In this document: positions 18,903-28,889 of the stretch, one piece after another
Numbering within the stretch: the stretch's first letter is position 1
How the letters are laid out: each line of letters begins with the position of its first letter
Assembly: GCF_947495825.1 (NCBI RefSeq)
Contig: NZ_CANMAH010000002.1
Location: 186,001-250,000, forward strand
Origin: an uncultured Psychrobacter sp.
GTDB lineage: Bacteria > Pseudomonadota > Gammaproteobacteria > Pseudomonadales > Moraxellaceae
Direction: 5' to 3'
Length of the DNA stretch: 64,000 bases
Program-made: the position numbers and the translations under genes
The notes under the pieces: generated by a model
Seen by the model: the letters and a program-made list of their open reading frames with translations, nothing else
Told to the model about the DNA's origin: nothing
The model's database searches: none

Positions 18903-19871
18903 ATGTCCTCTACCGCTACGCCAAACGCCAATTTTATCAATCAAGTCACCGAACTTGCTGATTGTGTCGGCCAAACACCGCTTGTAAAACTACATCGTTT
19001 GCCTATAGAGGAAAGCATCACCAATGGAGCGATGTTGCTGGCCAAACTCGAGGGTAATAACCCTGCAGGCTCTGTAAAAGATCGACCTGCTTTTAATATG
19101 ATTTATCAAGCAGAACAGCGCGGAGATATCAAGCCAGGTGACACTTTGATTGAAGCAACCAGCGGTAATACTGGTATTGCCTTAGCCATGGTTGCTGCTA
19201 TGCGTGGCTACCCGATGACCCTATTAATGCCGACAAGCTCAACCCAAGAGCGTAAAGATGCAATGAAAGCTTATGGCGCAACCTTAATCGAAGTCGATGA
19301 AGGGATGGAAGCTGCACGTGATTTGGCATTACAGATGCAGGCTGAGGGTCAAGGGGTTGTGCTTGATCAGTTTAATAATGCTGACAATAAGCAAGCGCAC
19401 TATTTGACGACAGGCCCGGAACTGTGGACGCAAACTGAGGGCAAAATCACCCATTTTATCAGCTCAATGGGTACTACAGGTACCATTACAGGCGTATCGC
19501 AATACCTAAAAGAACAAAACCCAGCGATCAAAGTTATCGGCTTGCAACCTGATGAGGAAGCGTCCATCGCTGGTATTCGCCGCTGGCCTGCTGCTTATAT
19601 GCCAGGTATCTTTGAAGCAGATTTAGTCGATGAGATCATGGATATTGATCAACATGTCGCTGAAATATATATGCGCAAATTAGCGAAGACTGAAGGTATT
19701 TTTGCTGGTGTATCATCAGGAGCAGCAGCGTGGGCGGCTATGCAAGTCGCCAAAGAGAACCCTGATGCTGTTATTGCCTTTATCGTTTGTGATCGTGGTG
19801 ATCGCTATCTATCGACCGGCCTATACAATGTCGATGATAGTGACGTTGATGATAGTAGTACTCAGTCGTAA
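18903..19871 (+). CDS. cysM: Cysteine synthase B
   Basis: A 322-residue PLP enzyme joining O-acetylserine and sulfide or thiosulfate to form cysteine or S-sulfocysteine. The PLP-binding Lys is in NNPAGSVKDRPAF, the phosphate-binding loop is EATSGNTGIALAM, and FAGVSSGAAAWAA closes the site. The CysM-specific region IAGIRRWPAAYMPGIF is present and separates it from CysK. TAAGG lies before the ATG. The last 12 residues are Asp/Ser-rich. It leads a run with a 3'-5' exonuclease gene and rlmD. Confidence 0.93.
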   Translation: MSSTATPNANFINQVTELADCVGQTPLVKLHRLPIEESITNGAMLLAKLEGNNPAGSVKDRPAFNMIYQAEQRGDIKPGDTLIEATSGNTGIALAMVAAMRGYPMTLLMPTSSTQERKDAMKAYGATLIEVDEGMEAARDLALQMQAEGQGVVLDQFNNADNKQAHYLTTGPELWTQTEGKITHFISSMGTTGTITGVSQYLKEQNPAIKVIGLQPDEEASIAGIRRWPAAYMPGIFEADLVDEIMDIDQHVAEIYMRKLAKTEGIFAGVSSGAAAWAAMQVAKENPDAVIAFIVCDRGDRYLSTGLYNVDDSDVDDSSTQS

Positions 19872-19878
19872 TGTCTGC

Positions 19879-19905
19879 GTCACGCTTGCCGAAGTCACGC
19901 TTGCC
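19879..19905 (+). repeat. Short direct repeat after cysM
   Basis: The 12-mer GTCACGCTTGCC occurs twice, separated by GAA, in the 56-base gap between cysM and the exonuclease gene. It looks like a small local duplication. Confidence 0.6.
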
Positions 19906-19927
19906 CAATAAGTAACTAGGACTATTT

Positions 19928-20752
19928 ATGTCATATGCCCTACCTGCCAATCCTGTACTGGTCTTTGATATTGAGACCGTGGCAGATACAGATGCTGCAC
20001 GTCGTATTTATCCAAAACTGGCTAACTTAAACGACGCTGATGCGTTAAGTGCCCTGACTGCCATTCGGATACAAGAGGCTGGGCATGACTTTATGCGCTT
20101 GCCATTACAGCGCATAGTGTGCATCTCAGCGCTATACATCAAAGATGGACAGTTTTCTTTATTTTCTTTGACAGCAGATAAGTTTAGTGAAAAAGATATC
20201 CTTGCCAAGTTTTTTCGCGCCTTTAGCGATATCGAAACCCTGCCACAGCTGATTAGCTGGAATGGTTCAGGCTTTGATATCCCTGTACTTATTTACCGTG
20301 CTATGCAATATGATCTGTCCGCGCCATGGTTATTTGAAGAGGGCGAGCGCATTAAAAACATGCGTTTTGATAATTATGTCAATCGCTTTCAAACCAAGCA
20401 TCTAGATTTAATGGACAGATTTAGCCAATATGGTGCGAGTCGCCGTGAAGCGATGGATGTGGTTGCAAGCCTGTATGGCCTACCCGGCAAAACCGATGTG
20501 GATGGCAGCATGGTAGGTGCTCTGGTTAATGATGGTGACTGGCAGACGTTATCGATATATTGCGAATCTGATGTCATGAATACATGGCTGATATATCTAC
20601 GCTGGCTGCGTCTAACCGGTAAGTTATCTTCACCCGCTTATAATCATTGGCAACAACAAAGCCGTGACTATTTAACAAAATTTACTCAAGCAGATGGCAA
20701 AGCGCGCCATCACGAGTTTCTTGCCGATTGGTCATCTGCACCCGAACCATAA
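19928..20752 (+). CDS. PolB-like predicted 3'-5' exonuclease
   Basis: A 274-residue protein of the family of predicted 3'-5' exonucleases related to the exonuclease domain of DNA polymerase B (DEDD fold). The four acidic positions can be placed: LVFDIETVAD (Exo I Asp and Glu), SWNGSGFDIPVL (Exo II Asp) and YCESDVMNT (Exo III, Tyr-x3-Asp, DEDDy type). There is no polymerase domain. A role in DNA repair or RNA processing is likely but unproven for this family. It lies between cysM and rlmD on the same strand with short gaps. Confidence 0.85.
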   Translation: MSYALPANPVLVFDIETVADTDAARRIYPKLANLNDADALSALTAIRIQEAGHDFMRLPLQRIVCISALYIKDGQFSLFSLTADKFSEKDILAKFFRAFSDIETLPQLISWNGSGFDIPVLIYRAMQYDLSAPWLFEEGERIKNMRFDNYVNRFQTKHLDLMDRFSQYGASRREAMDVVASLYGLPGKTDVDGSMVGALVNDGDWQTLSIYCESDVMNTWLIYLRWLRLTGKLSSPAYNHWQQQSRDYLTKFTQADGKARHHEFLADWSSAPEP

Positions 20753-20823
20753 AAAGACAAAACACAGTATTATCAACAATAGCACTTACTCTCATTTTAG
20801 TTACTTATTATTAAGGCAGGTTT

Positions 20824-22359
20824 ATGCAACCCACCGATACTCACACAGCACCTGACACAAAGTCGCAAGCCCGCGACACTAAAACGATTACTATCCCGCC
20901 TAATAAGAAAAAATCCAAACCATCGTCAAAGACGCGTCGGCGTTTGAAAGAGGCAGAACCACTACCCTTCAATGTCGATGGATTGTCACACGATGGGCGC
21001 GGGGTTGCCGTATATGGCAATGGCTTTGATGAAAAAGAGGGACACGTAGCAGACAAGCATGGCAAAAAAGTCTTTGTCAGCTTTGCCTTGCCGGGTGAAA
21101 GCGCCTTGGTCAAACTAACCAATAGCCGTGCCAGCTTTGAGGAGGGAGATGCGATTGATATCACAGCCAATCCAAATCCTGAACGTGCTGTACCGCCCTG
21201 CCCACATTTTGGCGTTTGCGGTGGTTGCAGCTTGCAGCACTGGCAGCCAGATGGCCAAATCAACTTTAAGCAATCGGTACTTGCTGAGATGCTTATGCAT
21301 CAAGCCAATGCTGAGCCTGATAGCTGGCTTGCCCCTGTGGTCGGTGATCGCCTTGGCTATCGTACCAAAGCACGACTTGGCGTACGCTATGTCGCCAAAA
21401 AAGAAACTGCCTTGGTCGGCTTTCGTGAGCGCTCAAGCAACTTTTTGGCTGAATTAAATGAGTGTCATATCTTAGATCCACGTATTGGCTTTGAGATTGA
21501 AAACCTAAAAGCGCTTATTAGTACGCTTGAGAGCCGCGATAAGATTGCCCAACTAGAGCTAGCAATGGGAGAATACCTACCAGAGCTGCCTGATGGCGAT
21601 CAGCCAGTTGCTCTTATTGTACGTAATCTAGCCCCATTATCAGACTCTGATATCGAGAAGCTAAAGACGTTTTTTGCAGCGCGTCATTGGCAGCTATACC
21701 TACAGTCCAAAGGCGCTGATAGTATCCAACGTATTGCTTTAACTGATAAAGACGACTTAAGCCAGCAATTTGGACGTTTATATTATCAACTGCCAGAATA
21801 TGACCTTACCTTTGAATTTATCCCGACCGACTTTACGCAAGTAAATCTCTCTGTCAATCGTCAGATGACCAAACTTGCTTGCGATTTGTTAGATTTAAAA
21901 GCAGGCGAGCGGGTACTAGATTTGTTTAGCGGTTTAGGTAACTTTAGTTTGCCCTTAGCTCGCCTTGTTGGTGAAACTGGCGCCGTGGTAGGCGTCGAAG
22001 GTAGCGATGCAATGACGGCCCGAGCAGCAGACAACGCTCGCCGCAACGGTATCAATAATACTGAGTTTTATAACCAAGATTTGACTCGCGACTGTACTGA
22101 TGAACCTTGGGCCAATCAAGGCTTTGACGCCCTACTCATCGACCCGCCTCGCTCTGGTGCTTGGGAGATCATGCAATACTTGCCTAAATTTAATGCCAAG
22201 CGAATTGTCTATGTTTCTTGCAACCCTGCTACCCTTGCGCGCGATACAAAAGCCCTGTTAGAGCAAGGCTATCGTCTCACCCACGCTGGAGTGATGGATA
22301 TGTTCTGTCATACTGGTCATGTCGAATCCATCGCTCGCTTTGAGAGGATAGCGAGTTAA
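20824..22359 (+). CDS. rlmD: 23S rRNA (uracil-5-)-methyltransferase RlmD
   Basis: RlmD (RumA) makes m5U1939 in 23S rRNA. At 511 residues it is longer than the E. coli enzyme (about 433), partly because of a Lys/Arg-rich N-terminal stretch of about 45 residues. Parts: TRAM domain, the [4Fe-4S] Cys cluster [15 protein letters not shown] with a further Cys in NECHIL, the SAM-binding motif [26 protein letters not shown], and the catalytic Cys in [13 protein letters not shown]. The order gacS-cysM-rlmD-relA is conserved in Pseudomonas, which supports the call. Confidence 0.95.
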   Translation: MQPTDTHTAPDTKSQARDTKTITIPPNKKKSKPSSKTRRRLKEAEPLPFNVDGLSHDGRGVAVYGNGFDEKEGHVADKHGKKVFVSFALPGESALVKLTNSRASFEEGDAIDITANPNPERAVPPCPHFGVCGGCSLQHWQPDGQINFKQSVLAEMLMHQANAEPDSWLAPVVGDRLGYRTKARLGVRYVAKKETALVGFRERSSNFLAELNECHILDPRIGFEIENLKALISTLESRDKIAQLELAMGEYLPELPDGDQPVALIVRNLAPLSDSDIEKLKTFFAARHWQLYLQSKGADSIQRIALTDKDDLSQQFGRLYYQLPEYDLTFEFIPTDFTQVNLSVNRQMTKLACDLLDLKAGERVLDLFSGLGNFSLPLARLVGETGAVVGVEGSDAMTARAADNARRNGINNTEFYNQDLTRDCTDEPWANQGFDALLIDPPRSGAWEIMQYLPKFNAKRIVYVSCNPATLARDTKALLEQGYRLTHAGVMDMFCHTGHVESIARFERIAS

Positions 22360-22498
22360 TTTTATTAATTGTACCGTTAGGCTCTTTACTGCTCTAAATT
22401 GAACGGTTTTGAACGAATAAAATTTCGTCAGAATATAGTTACGCTTATATGCATTATCACTACAGAGCCTTGCTTGAAATACCATTTTAAAGTGACAT

Positions 22499-22531
22499 AA
22501 TAATACCCATACAAGCTGTATGTGTATTATT
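22499..22531. repeat. Inverted repeat between rlmD and relA
   Basis: AATAATAC pairs with GTATTATT; after one mismatch CATAC pairs with GTATG around a five-base loop. There is no T-tract after it, so it is not an ordinary terminator. Confidence 0.6.
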
Positions 22532-22589
22532 CGCACATTGTGCATATTTGCGCTTATCGTCTCAAAATACTGGGCATAAACTCTTTACA

Positions 22590-22621
22590 ACAGCTGCTAA
22601 AAAACGGATTTTTGCAGCTGT
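22590..22621. repeat. Inverted repeat upstream of relA
   Basis: ACAGCTGC-T-AAAAA pairs with TTTTT-GCAGCTGT with one bulged T. It lies just before the weak promoter pair, so it is likely a DNA site (operator or similar) or the end of the rlmD transcript rather than part of the relA leader. Confidence 0.5.
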
Positions 22622-22723
22622 GTTGATCACATCTAATAATAATGTATTACTGTGTAGATCAAGCGTTTTTGCAGAGCAGGTAAGACGATAAGAAATTTCG
22701 AAAATAGCTAAGAGGAGCCGGCT

Positions 22724-25282
22724 ATGGTAAAAATTCGGGAAGGTCTACCGCTTATTGATGGACAAACAACAAAAAATGATAGTGCGACCATAGCAGCGCA
22801 GCTAGTTGCAAGCCAGCGTTCTCATCAATCTGCTAATAGTTACGCTCAAGTGCCACTTGATATTAAACAACAGCTGGCAACCCATAAGCTGCATACCACT
22901 TTTGATCGCTCTGCCCGATACTCTTATCACAGTCATGATCCTAAATTAGAAAACGAATATTCGGACCTTATTCTTCCAGACGATATGCAGATGCTTACAG
23001 AAGCATCTATCGCTGATGATTCAGATCAAGCCAATATTGATGTGCCTGTATGGCTTGATAATGTCGCAAAACGTATTGATCAAGACTCTGTCCCTAATTT
23101 AGCGGCTGCTTGCGAGTTTATTCGTAGTCGTATGAATACTAGCGAGTCTGAACGTTCTGGTGCTTATGTGACGGGTATTGGTATGGCAGATATCTTGACC
23201 TACCTATACCAAGATGAAGACGCTTTGGTGGCTGCTATGTTATACCGTAGCGCACGTAAGTCGCTGGTGAGTTTGACTGATATTGAGCAAAGCTTTGGTG
23301 CTGATATTGCACGTTTAGTCAAAGACGCTTTGGCGATGGGAAAGTTGTCTGCCATTATAGAAAGCAATAAACGTCTAGAAGATCATTTCGTTAATAATCA
23401 ACGCGATCAGCTATCTAACATCTATAGTATGCTCATTTCTGTTACTAATGATGTACGCGTAGTGCTTATCAAGCTTGCCGAACGTACCTTTGCTATGCGT
23501 GAGCTATCATTTTCCAAACCTGAACGTCAACAACGCGTAGCTCGCGAAGTGATGACTATTTATGCACCGCTTGCTCATCGATTAGGTATTGCTCAGTTAA
23601 AATGGGAGCTTGAAGACTTAGCTTTTCGCTATCTTGCCCCTGAGCGTTATAAAGAGATTGCCAAGTTATTGTCCGAAAAGCGCAGCGAGCGCGAGGACTA
23701 TATTCAACGAGTGCAAGACAAGCTCAATGAAGCTTTAGCAGAAGCTGGTATTACCGCTGATGTCTCAGGACGAGTTAAACACATTTATTCTATCTATCGC
23801 AAAATGAAGCTAAAACGCTTATCGTTTGATCAGCTTTATGACATTCGCGCACTGCGAGTATTGGTAGAAAACCCAGCGGATTGTTATCATGTGCTAGGCT
23901 TAGTACACGGCCTATGGCGTTACATTCCTGAGCAGTTTGATGACTATATTACCAATCCAAAGCCAAATGGTTATCGCTCTTTGCACACTGCCGTCATCGC
24001 CGAAAACAAATCACTTGAAGTACAAATACGTACCCAAGGCATGCACTTTGAAGCTGAGCTTGGCATGTGCGCTCATGTAAACTATAAAGAAGGCCTCAAA
24101 AAGAAAAAAGACAACTACCTCACTCAAAAGATCAGCTCATTGCGTCATCTGCTTTCTATCAATAATGAAACCCGCAATCAAAATCGCTTAGGAATAACGC
24201 CAGATGGTGAGTTCAATGACCGTGAGTTAGGTGAACTAGAAGACGAAGAGCCAATCGTTGATTTTGATGAGCTCGAGAGGATTTATATTTTTAGCCGAGA
24301 TGGTGACATTACTGAACTGCCAAAAGGTGCTACCGTACTTGATTTTGCTTATTATGTACATACGCAAGTAGGCAATCGCGCTCAAGCAGCTCGAGTAAAT
24401 CAGCGTTACGTGCCGTTGACTTACCAGCTAAAAACTGGCGAGCAGGTCGAGATTATCACCAAGGCCGCCCGCGAGCCTAATCGTGATTGGTTGGTCGCAT
24501 CACTTGGTTATATTCATACCAATCGCGCACGCTCTAAATTACGCCAATGGTTTAATAAGCAAGACCGTGATAAAAATATCGAGATTGGTAAGCAGATGCT
24601 GAGTAAAGAGCTTGAGCGACTTTCAGTACATCCCAATAGCATTGATTTGAATGACTATACGCAGTATTTTCATGTCAATAATACGGATGATATCATCGTC
24701 GGCTTAGTCACAGGTGAAATTGGACTCCATCAATTAACTGGTCACATTTCTCGTCAGCTCCATCTAGAGCCTGAAAAAGAAAAGGAAGAATATACGCCTA
24801 GCGTTGATCCAAAGACGACAGGTAAACTTGACGCGTATAAAATCTGCATTGATGGCTTAGATAATATTGAGGTAAATTTGGCGGGTTGTTGTCATCCTGT
24901 ACATGGCGAGCCAATTTCGGGTTACATTACTTTGTCTCGCGGTGTCAGTATTCATAATCGTGGCTGTCCTGAATATATGCGCCTGATTGAACGCGACCCT
25001 GAAAGAGAGATTAGTGCGGCTTGGAAGTCTAAATCCGGTCGCTACCAACCTGTCGATATCCATATTGAAGCTTATGATCGACGCGGATTATTGCGCGATT
25101 TGACCCAAGTTATTGACAAAGAAAGCGTCAATATACGCAAGGTTGAGACCTTGAGCACTGATGACAATATTGCTTCGTTAAAATTCCATATTGAAGTTTC
25201 AGGATTGGCGCATCTATCTAAACTGCTAGCCAAGCTCGAGCAGCAGCCAGGTATCTTGCATGCCCGTCGTACCATTGTCTAA
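22724..25282 (+). CDS. relA: GTP pyrophosphokinase RelA ((p)ppGpp synthetase I)
   Basis: Ribosome-associated alarmone synthetase of the stringent response. At 852 residues it is about 100 longer than E. coli RelA, mainly through extra sequence after the MVKIRE start. The hydrolase domain is degenerate (AAMLYRSARKSLVSL where SpoT has the His-Asp pair). The synthetase domain is intact (RALRVLVEN, FDDYITNPKPNGYRSLHT, LEVQIRTQGMHFEAELG). TGS (IYIFSRDGDITELPKGATVLDF), conserved-Cys (AGCCHPVHGEPISGYI) and ACT domains follow. The enzyme should therefore synthesise but not degrade ppGpp. AGAGGAG precedes the ATG. Confidence 0.94.
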   Translation: MVKIREGLPLIDGQTTKNDSATIAAQLVASQRSHQSANSYAQVPLDIKQQLATHKLHTTFDRSARYSYHSHDPKLENEYSDLILPDDMQMLTEASIADDSDQANIDVPVWLDNVAKRIDQDSVPNLAAACEFIRSRMNTSESERSGAYVTGIGMADILTYLYQDEDALVAAMLYRSARKSLVSLTDIEQSFGADIARLVKDALAMGKLSAIIESNKRLEDHFVNNQRDQLSNIYSMLISVTNDVRVVLIKLAERTFAMRELSFSKPERQQRVAREVMTIYAPLAHRLGIAQLKWELEDLAFRYLAPERYKEIAKLLSEKRSEREDYIQRVQDKLNEALAEAGITADVSGRVKHIYSIYRKMKLKRLSFDQLYDIRALRVLVENPADCYHVLGLVHGLWRYIPEQFDDYITNPKPNGYRSLHTAVIAENKSLEVQIRTQGMHFEAELGMCAHVNYKEGLKKKKDNYLTQKISSLRHLLSINNETRNQNRLGITPDGEFNDRELGELEDEEPIVDFDELERIYIFSRDGDITELPKGATVLDFAYYVHTQVGNRAQAARVNQRYVPLTYQLKTGEQVEIITKAAREPNRDWLVASLGYIHTNRARSKLRQWFNKQDRDKNIEIGKQMLSKELERLSVHPNSIDLNDYTQYFHVNNTDDIIVGLVTGEIGLHQLTGHISRQLHLEPEKEKEEYTPSVDPKTTGKLDAYKICIDGLDNIEVNLAGCCHPVHGEPISGYITLSRGVSIHNRGCPEYMRLIERDPEREISAAWKSKSGRYQPVDIHIEAYDRRGLLRDLTQVIDKESVNIRKVETLSTDDNIASLKFHIEVSGLAHLSKLLAKLEQQPGILHARRTIV

Positions 25283-25428
25283 CAGCTAACAAGTAATACC
25301 TGGCGCTTTATACATGTGTCAAACCTAAAGATTATTATTTGATAACTAACTCATAGCGTTAAAGACAATTAATATAAATAGATGGTGATTTGTCCTTTAT
25401 ATTTTCCAATTTTTTGTAGAATGCCCTT

Positions 25429-26340
25429 ATGCCTGAATTACCTGAAGTTGAAACCACAAAAACAAGTCTTGTCCCCTTATTGGAACAAAAACTTACTGCC
25501 ATACAAGTGTTTCAGCCAAAACTACGTTGGCCTGTGCCTGATGACTTAAATACGCTGATTGATTATACGTTACAAGACGTAGAGCGCCGAGCGAAGTATC
25601 TAATCCTAACTTTTGTACCCAAAGCACAGCTAATACAAAACAGTCAAAATGCAATTGAACGTCAACGTCAATTGATCATACATTTAGGCATGTCAGGTAG
25701 TTTACAACAGCACTCTTTAGGTGCTGACAAGCGTAAACACGATCATTTAATAATGACTTTTAACGATAGCAACGGCATTCAAACACAACTTCATTATCAT
25801 GATCCTAGACGTTTTGGCGCAGTTTTATGGTATAAAGATTACAATACCAAGCTCTTAGATCATCTAGGGCCTGAGCCGCTATCAGAAGATTTCACCGCTG
25901 ATTATCTATATCGTTTGATTCAACGTAGCGATAGCGATGGCATAACAAATAAAACAACCAAACAACGTCCTATCACTCGTGCTATCAAATCAGTCATTAT
26001 GGAACAGCAGGTTGTGGTTGGCGTAGGCAATATATATGCAACAGAGAGTCTATACTTGTCCGCTATTCATCCTGCCACCCCAGCACATAAGTTGTCTTAT
26101 GAACAAATAAGCATATTAGTTGAACATATTAAGGTCATACTACAACGAGCGATCGAGCTTGGAGGCTCAACATTGCGTGATTTTACAGTAGCGAGTGGAC
26201 AAACGGGGTACTTTCAACAAACCTTAAATGTCTACGGTAGACAAGGTGAGTCTTGTCCGCATTGCGCTACTGTACTTGATAATATCAAACTTAATGGTCG
26301 TGCTAGCGTGTTTTGTCCATTTTGTCAGCCAATTCTATAA
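25429..26340 (+). CDS. mutM: Formamidopyrimidine-DNA glycosylase
   Basis: Fpg/MutM removes 8-oxoguanine and related lesions and cuts the strand. The catalytic N-terminal Pro follows the start Met (MPELPEVETTK), the Lys of HLGMSGSL follows, and the C-terminal zinc finger has the pattern CPHC-x16-CPFC. At 303 residues it is about 30 longer than usual, with extra residues around QNSQNAIERQ and RSDSDGITNK. It stands alone between relA and a small exported protein. Confidence 0.95.
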   Translation: MPELPEVETTKTSLVPLLEQKLTAIQVFQPKLRWPVPDDLNTLIDYTLQDVERRAKYLILTFVPKAQLIQNSQNAIERQRQLIIHLGMSGSLQQHSLGADKRKHDHLIMTFNDSNGIQTQLHYHDPRRFGAVLWYKDYNTKLLDHLGPEPLSEDFTADYLYRLIQRSDSDGITNKTTKQRPITRAIKSVIMEQQVVVGVGNIYATESLYLSAIHPATPAHKLSYEQISILVEHIKVILQRAIELGGSTLRDFTVASGQTGYFQQTLNVYGRQGESCPHCATVLDNIKLNGRASVFCPFCQPIL

Positions 26341-26516
26341 ACAAACTTTTATTAAAAAATAAACTAAAGAGCAGTATAACGTGTTTTCATATTGCTTATC
26401 GGCACGCATCTTGCTTTAATAAGAAGTCAATGCTGCTTTATAAGTACCTTTATTTGTAAGTATCTTCAATAGCAGTGTTCGTTACTTATACCGCTTACAT
26501 GTTTTAGGAAATTATA

Positions 26517-26957
26517 ATGACTGTTAATGCCGATAACCGACGCTCCAATAAAAGTAAGCTTTTGACCGCTGCCCTAAGCTTGGGCTTTATGATAGCTTTC
26601 ACACAGCCAGCTTCGGCCGCTATAGAGATAGATGAGAGTGATTTTGGCCCATCGTATGACACGATGGTCGTTGATACAGTCGTTGGAAAGCCATTACAGC
26701 TGGTTACTGCTGTCATTGGTACTGCTGCTTATCTTGTCAGTCTGCCCTTTTCTCTTATTGGCGGTAACGCTGATCAAGCGCAGCAAAAACTGTTCGTTGA
26801 ACCTTGGAATGCGATGGCTCGCTGCCTAGGTTGTACAGTCGCTGAAGACAATTTTTATAAATCACAAGACGTCAATGACAACATCGTACGCATCGTCGTC
26901 GATCAACCGTCGGAGATTCTCATCGATACCAATGACTATGTCGTAGTGACAAAGTGA
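26517..26957 (+). CDS. Small exported protein of unknown function
   Basis: A 146-residue protein with a signal peptide ending near QPASA-A and a hydrophobic segment later (VTAVIGTAAYLVSLPFSLIGG). The pattern DTVVGKPLQLVTAVIGTA...NADQAQQKLFVEPWNAMARCLGC looks like a widespread proteobacterial family whose members I know only as hypothetical. The two Cys in CLGC may form a disulfide. It lies in the periplasm or at the membrane. The upstream gene is mutM; a bidirectional terminator follows. I do not recognise a function. Confidence 0.65.
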   Translation: MTVNADNRRSNKSKLLTAALSLGFMIAFTQPASAAIEIDESDFGPSYDTMVVDTVVGKPLQLVTAVIGTAAYLVSLPFSLIGGNADQAQQKLFVEPWNAMARCLGCTVAEDNFYKSQDVNDNIVRIVVDQPSEILIDTNDYVVVTK

Positions 26958-26986
26958 TTTGTTATAAAATGTGAGTCATTAAACAT

Positions 26987-27018
26987 AAAAAAAGGCTAAC
27001 GTAACGTTAGCCTTTTTT
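26987..27018. terminator. Bidirectional terminator before typA 3' end
   Basis: AAGGCTAAC / GTTAGCCTT stem on a five-base loop, with A-tract and T-tract on either side, shared by the small exported protein and typA. Confidence 0.92.
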
Positions 27019-27038
27019 AATCATACTATACAGAAGTA

Positions 27039-28889
27039 TTAAGCACCTTTCTTACTACGACCATGACGTTTACGCTCACTTTCAGTCAAATAGCGCTTAC
27101 GAATACGGACAGCTTTTGGCGTTACTTCTACCAATTCATCATCTTGAATAAATTCAAGCGCTTGCTCAAGGGTAAACTTAACCGCTGGCGTTAGAGTCAA
27201 AGCCTCATCAGTACCGCTAGCACGTACGTTAGTAAGCTGTTTAGCGGTCGTTGGATTAACAGCCATATCATCGTTACGTGAGTTCAAACCAACGATCATA
27301 CCTTCATATACTTCAAGCTGTGGCTCAGCGAACAGTTTGCCACGCTTTTGTAGATTGAATAGCGCAAAACCTAAACAAGTACCAGTCGCCATAGATACCA
27401 ATACGCCATTAGAACGACCACCGACATCACCGATTTTCTGCGGCCCATAATGCGAAAAGCTTGACGTCATGATACCAGTACCTGAAGTTAGTGTTAAAAA
27501 CTCAGAACGGAAACCAATCAAACCGCGAGCAGGTATGGTCGCTTCAATACGCATACGACCTTTGCCATCAAGTTCCATATTGGTCATCTCGCCTTTGCGC
27601 AGACCTACTTGCTCCATAATAGAACCTTGATGTTCTTCTTCGATGTCAAAGACCACATTTTCATACGGCTCTTGTAACTTACCATCAACTTCTTTAACGA
27701 TAACTTCTGGGCCTGAAACACCCATCTCAAAACCTTCACGGCGCATGTTTTCGATCAGCACTGATAAATGTAGCTCACCGCGACCTGATACTTTGAATTT
27801 ATCAGGAGACTCTGTATCTTCTACGCGTAATGCTACGTTGTGAATCAGCTCACGCTCAAGACGCTCACGAATGTTACGTGAAGTCACAAACTTACCATCA
27901 CGACCAGCAAATGGCGAGTTGTTTACTTGGAAGTTCATTGAAACCGTTGGCTCATCAACAGTCAGAGCTGGCAACGCTTCTACGTGATTAGGATCACAAA
28001 TAGTATCAGAGATATTCAGTGCATCAATACCAGTAATACAAACGATATCACCTGCCTGAGCATCTTCTACTTCGATACGGTCGAGACCATGATAGCCCAT
28101 GATTTTTAAAATACGACCATTACGCGTGTTGCCGTTTTTATCAATGACAGTCACTTGAGTATTGGTTTTTACTTTACCGCGCTGAATACGACCAATACCG
28201 ATGACACCGACGAAGCTATTGTAATCAAGGCTTGAGATTTGCATACGGAATGGTGCATCTGCATCAACCTGTGGCGGCTGTACAACATCGACGATAGTCT
28301 TGAAAAGTGGAGTCATATCTTCAGCCAAATCATCGGCTTCTAAACCTGCAATACCGTTCAATGCTGATGCATAAACTACTGGAAAATCTAACTGCTCGTC
28401 CGTTGCACCCAAGTTATCAAATAGATCAAAGATCTGATCCATAACCCAATCAGGACGTGCGCCTGGACGGTCGATTTTGTTGATGACAACGATCGGCTTT
28501 AGGCCTTGCTCAAACGCTTTTTGAGTCACAAAACGGGTTTGAGGCATTGGTCCATCAACAGCATCTACGACTAAAAGTACGCAGTCAACCATTGACATGA
28601 CACGCTCAACTTCACCACCAAAGTCGGCGTGACCTGGAGTATCTACAATATTAATACGGTATTCTGTATCGTCAGAACTATCTGTCCAACGAATGGCTGT
28701 ATTTTTAGCCAAAATAGTAATACCACGTTCTTGTTCAATATCACCTGAATCCATTGCACGTTCAGCAATGTTTGCACGATCGCCAAAAGTACCAGATTGA
28801 TGTAATAATTTATCAACTAGAGTTGTTTTACCATGATCAACGTGGGCAATAATTGCAATATTACGCAGATGTTTGATATCGTTCGCCAT
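27039..28889 (-). CDS. typA: Ribosome-binding GTPase TypA/BipA
   Basis: TypA (BipA), 616 residues, an EF-G-like GTPase that aids 50S assembly and stress or cold growth. G motifs: IAHVDHGKTTLVDKLL, ERGITILAKNT, VDTPGHADFGGEVERV and NKIDRPGARPDWV. The C-terminal TypA-specific region (FRSEFLTLTSGTGIM) and the basic tail (RKRYLTESERKRHGRSKKGA) are present. It is monocistronic. Confidence 0.97.
   Translation of the reverse strand: MANDIKHLRNIAIIAHVDHGKTTLVDKLLHQSGTFGDRANIAERAMDSGDIEQERGITILAKNTAIRWTDSSDDTEYRINIVDTPGHADFGGEVERVMSMVDCVLLVVDAVDGPMPQTRFVTQKAFEQGLKPIVVINKIDRPGARPDWVMDQIFDLFDNLGATDEQLDFPVVYASALNGIAGLEADDLAEDMTPLFKTIVDVVQPPQVDADAPFRMQISSLDYNSFVGVIGIGRIQRGKVKTNTQVTVIDKNGNTRNGRILKIMGYHGLDRIEVEDAQAGDIVCITGIDALNISDTICDPNHVEALPALTVDEPTVSMNFQVNNSPFAGRDGKFVTSRNIRERLERELIHNVALRVEDTESPDKFKVSGRGELHLSVLIENMRREGFEMGVSGPEVIVKEVDGKLQEPYENVVFDIEEEHQGSIMEQVGLRKGEMTNMELDGKGRMRIEATIPARGLIGFRSEFLTLTSGTGIMTSSFSHYGPQKIGDVGGRSNGVLVSMATGTCLGFALFNLQKRGKLFAEPQLEVYEGMIVGLNSRNDDMAVNPTTAKQLTNVRASGTDEALTLTPAVKFTLEQALEFIQDDELVEVTPKAVRIRKRYLTESERKRHGRSKKGA

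Larger units (their letters stand above)
22360..22723. other. rlmD-relA intergenic region with two hairpins
   Basis: No gene seen. Two strong inverted repeats (22499-22531 and 22590-22621) are described separately. A weak promoter-like pair, TTGATC (22623-22628) and TATTAC (22645-22650), 16 bases apart, could drive relA. Confidence 0.45.

Noticed and set aside
20841..21303. Minus-strand open frames inside rlmD
   Set aside because: Antisense shadows of a well-supported gene.
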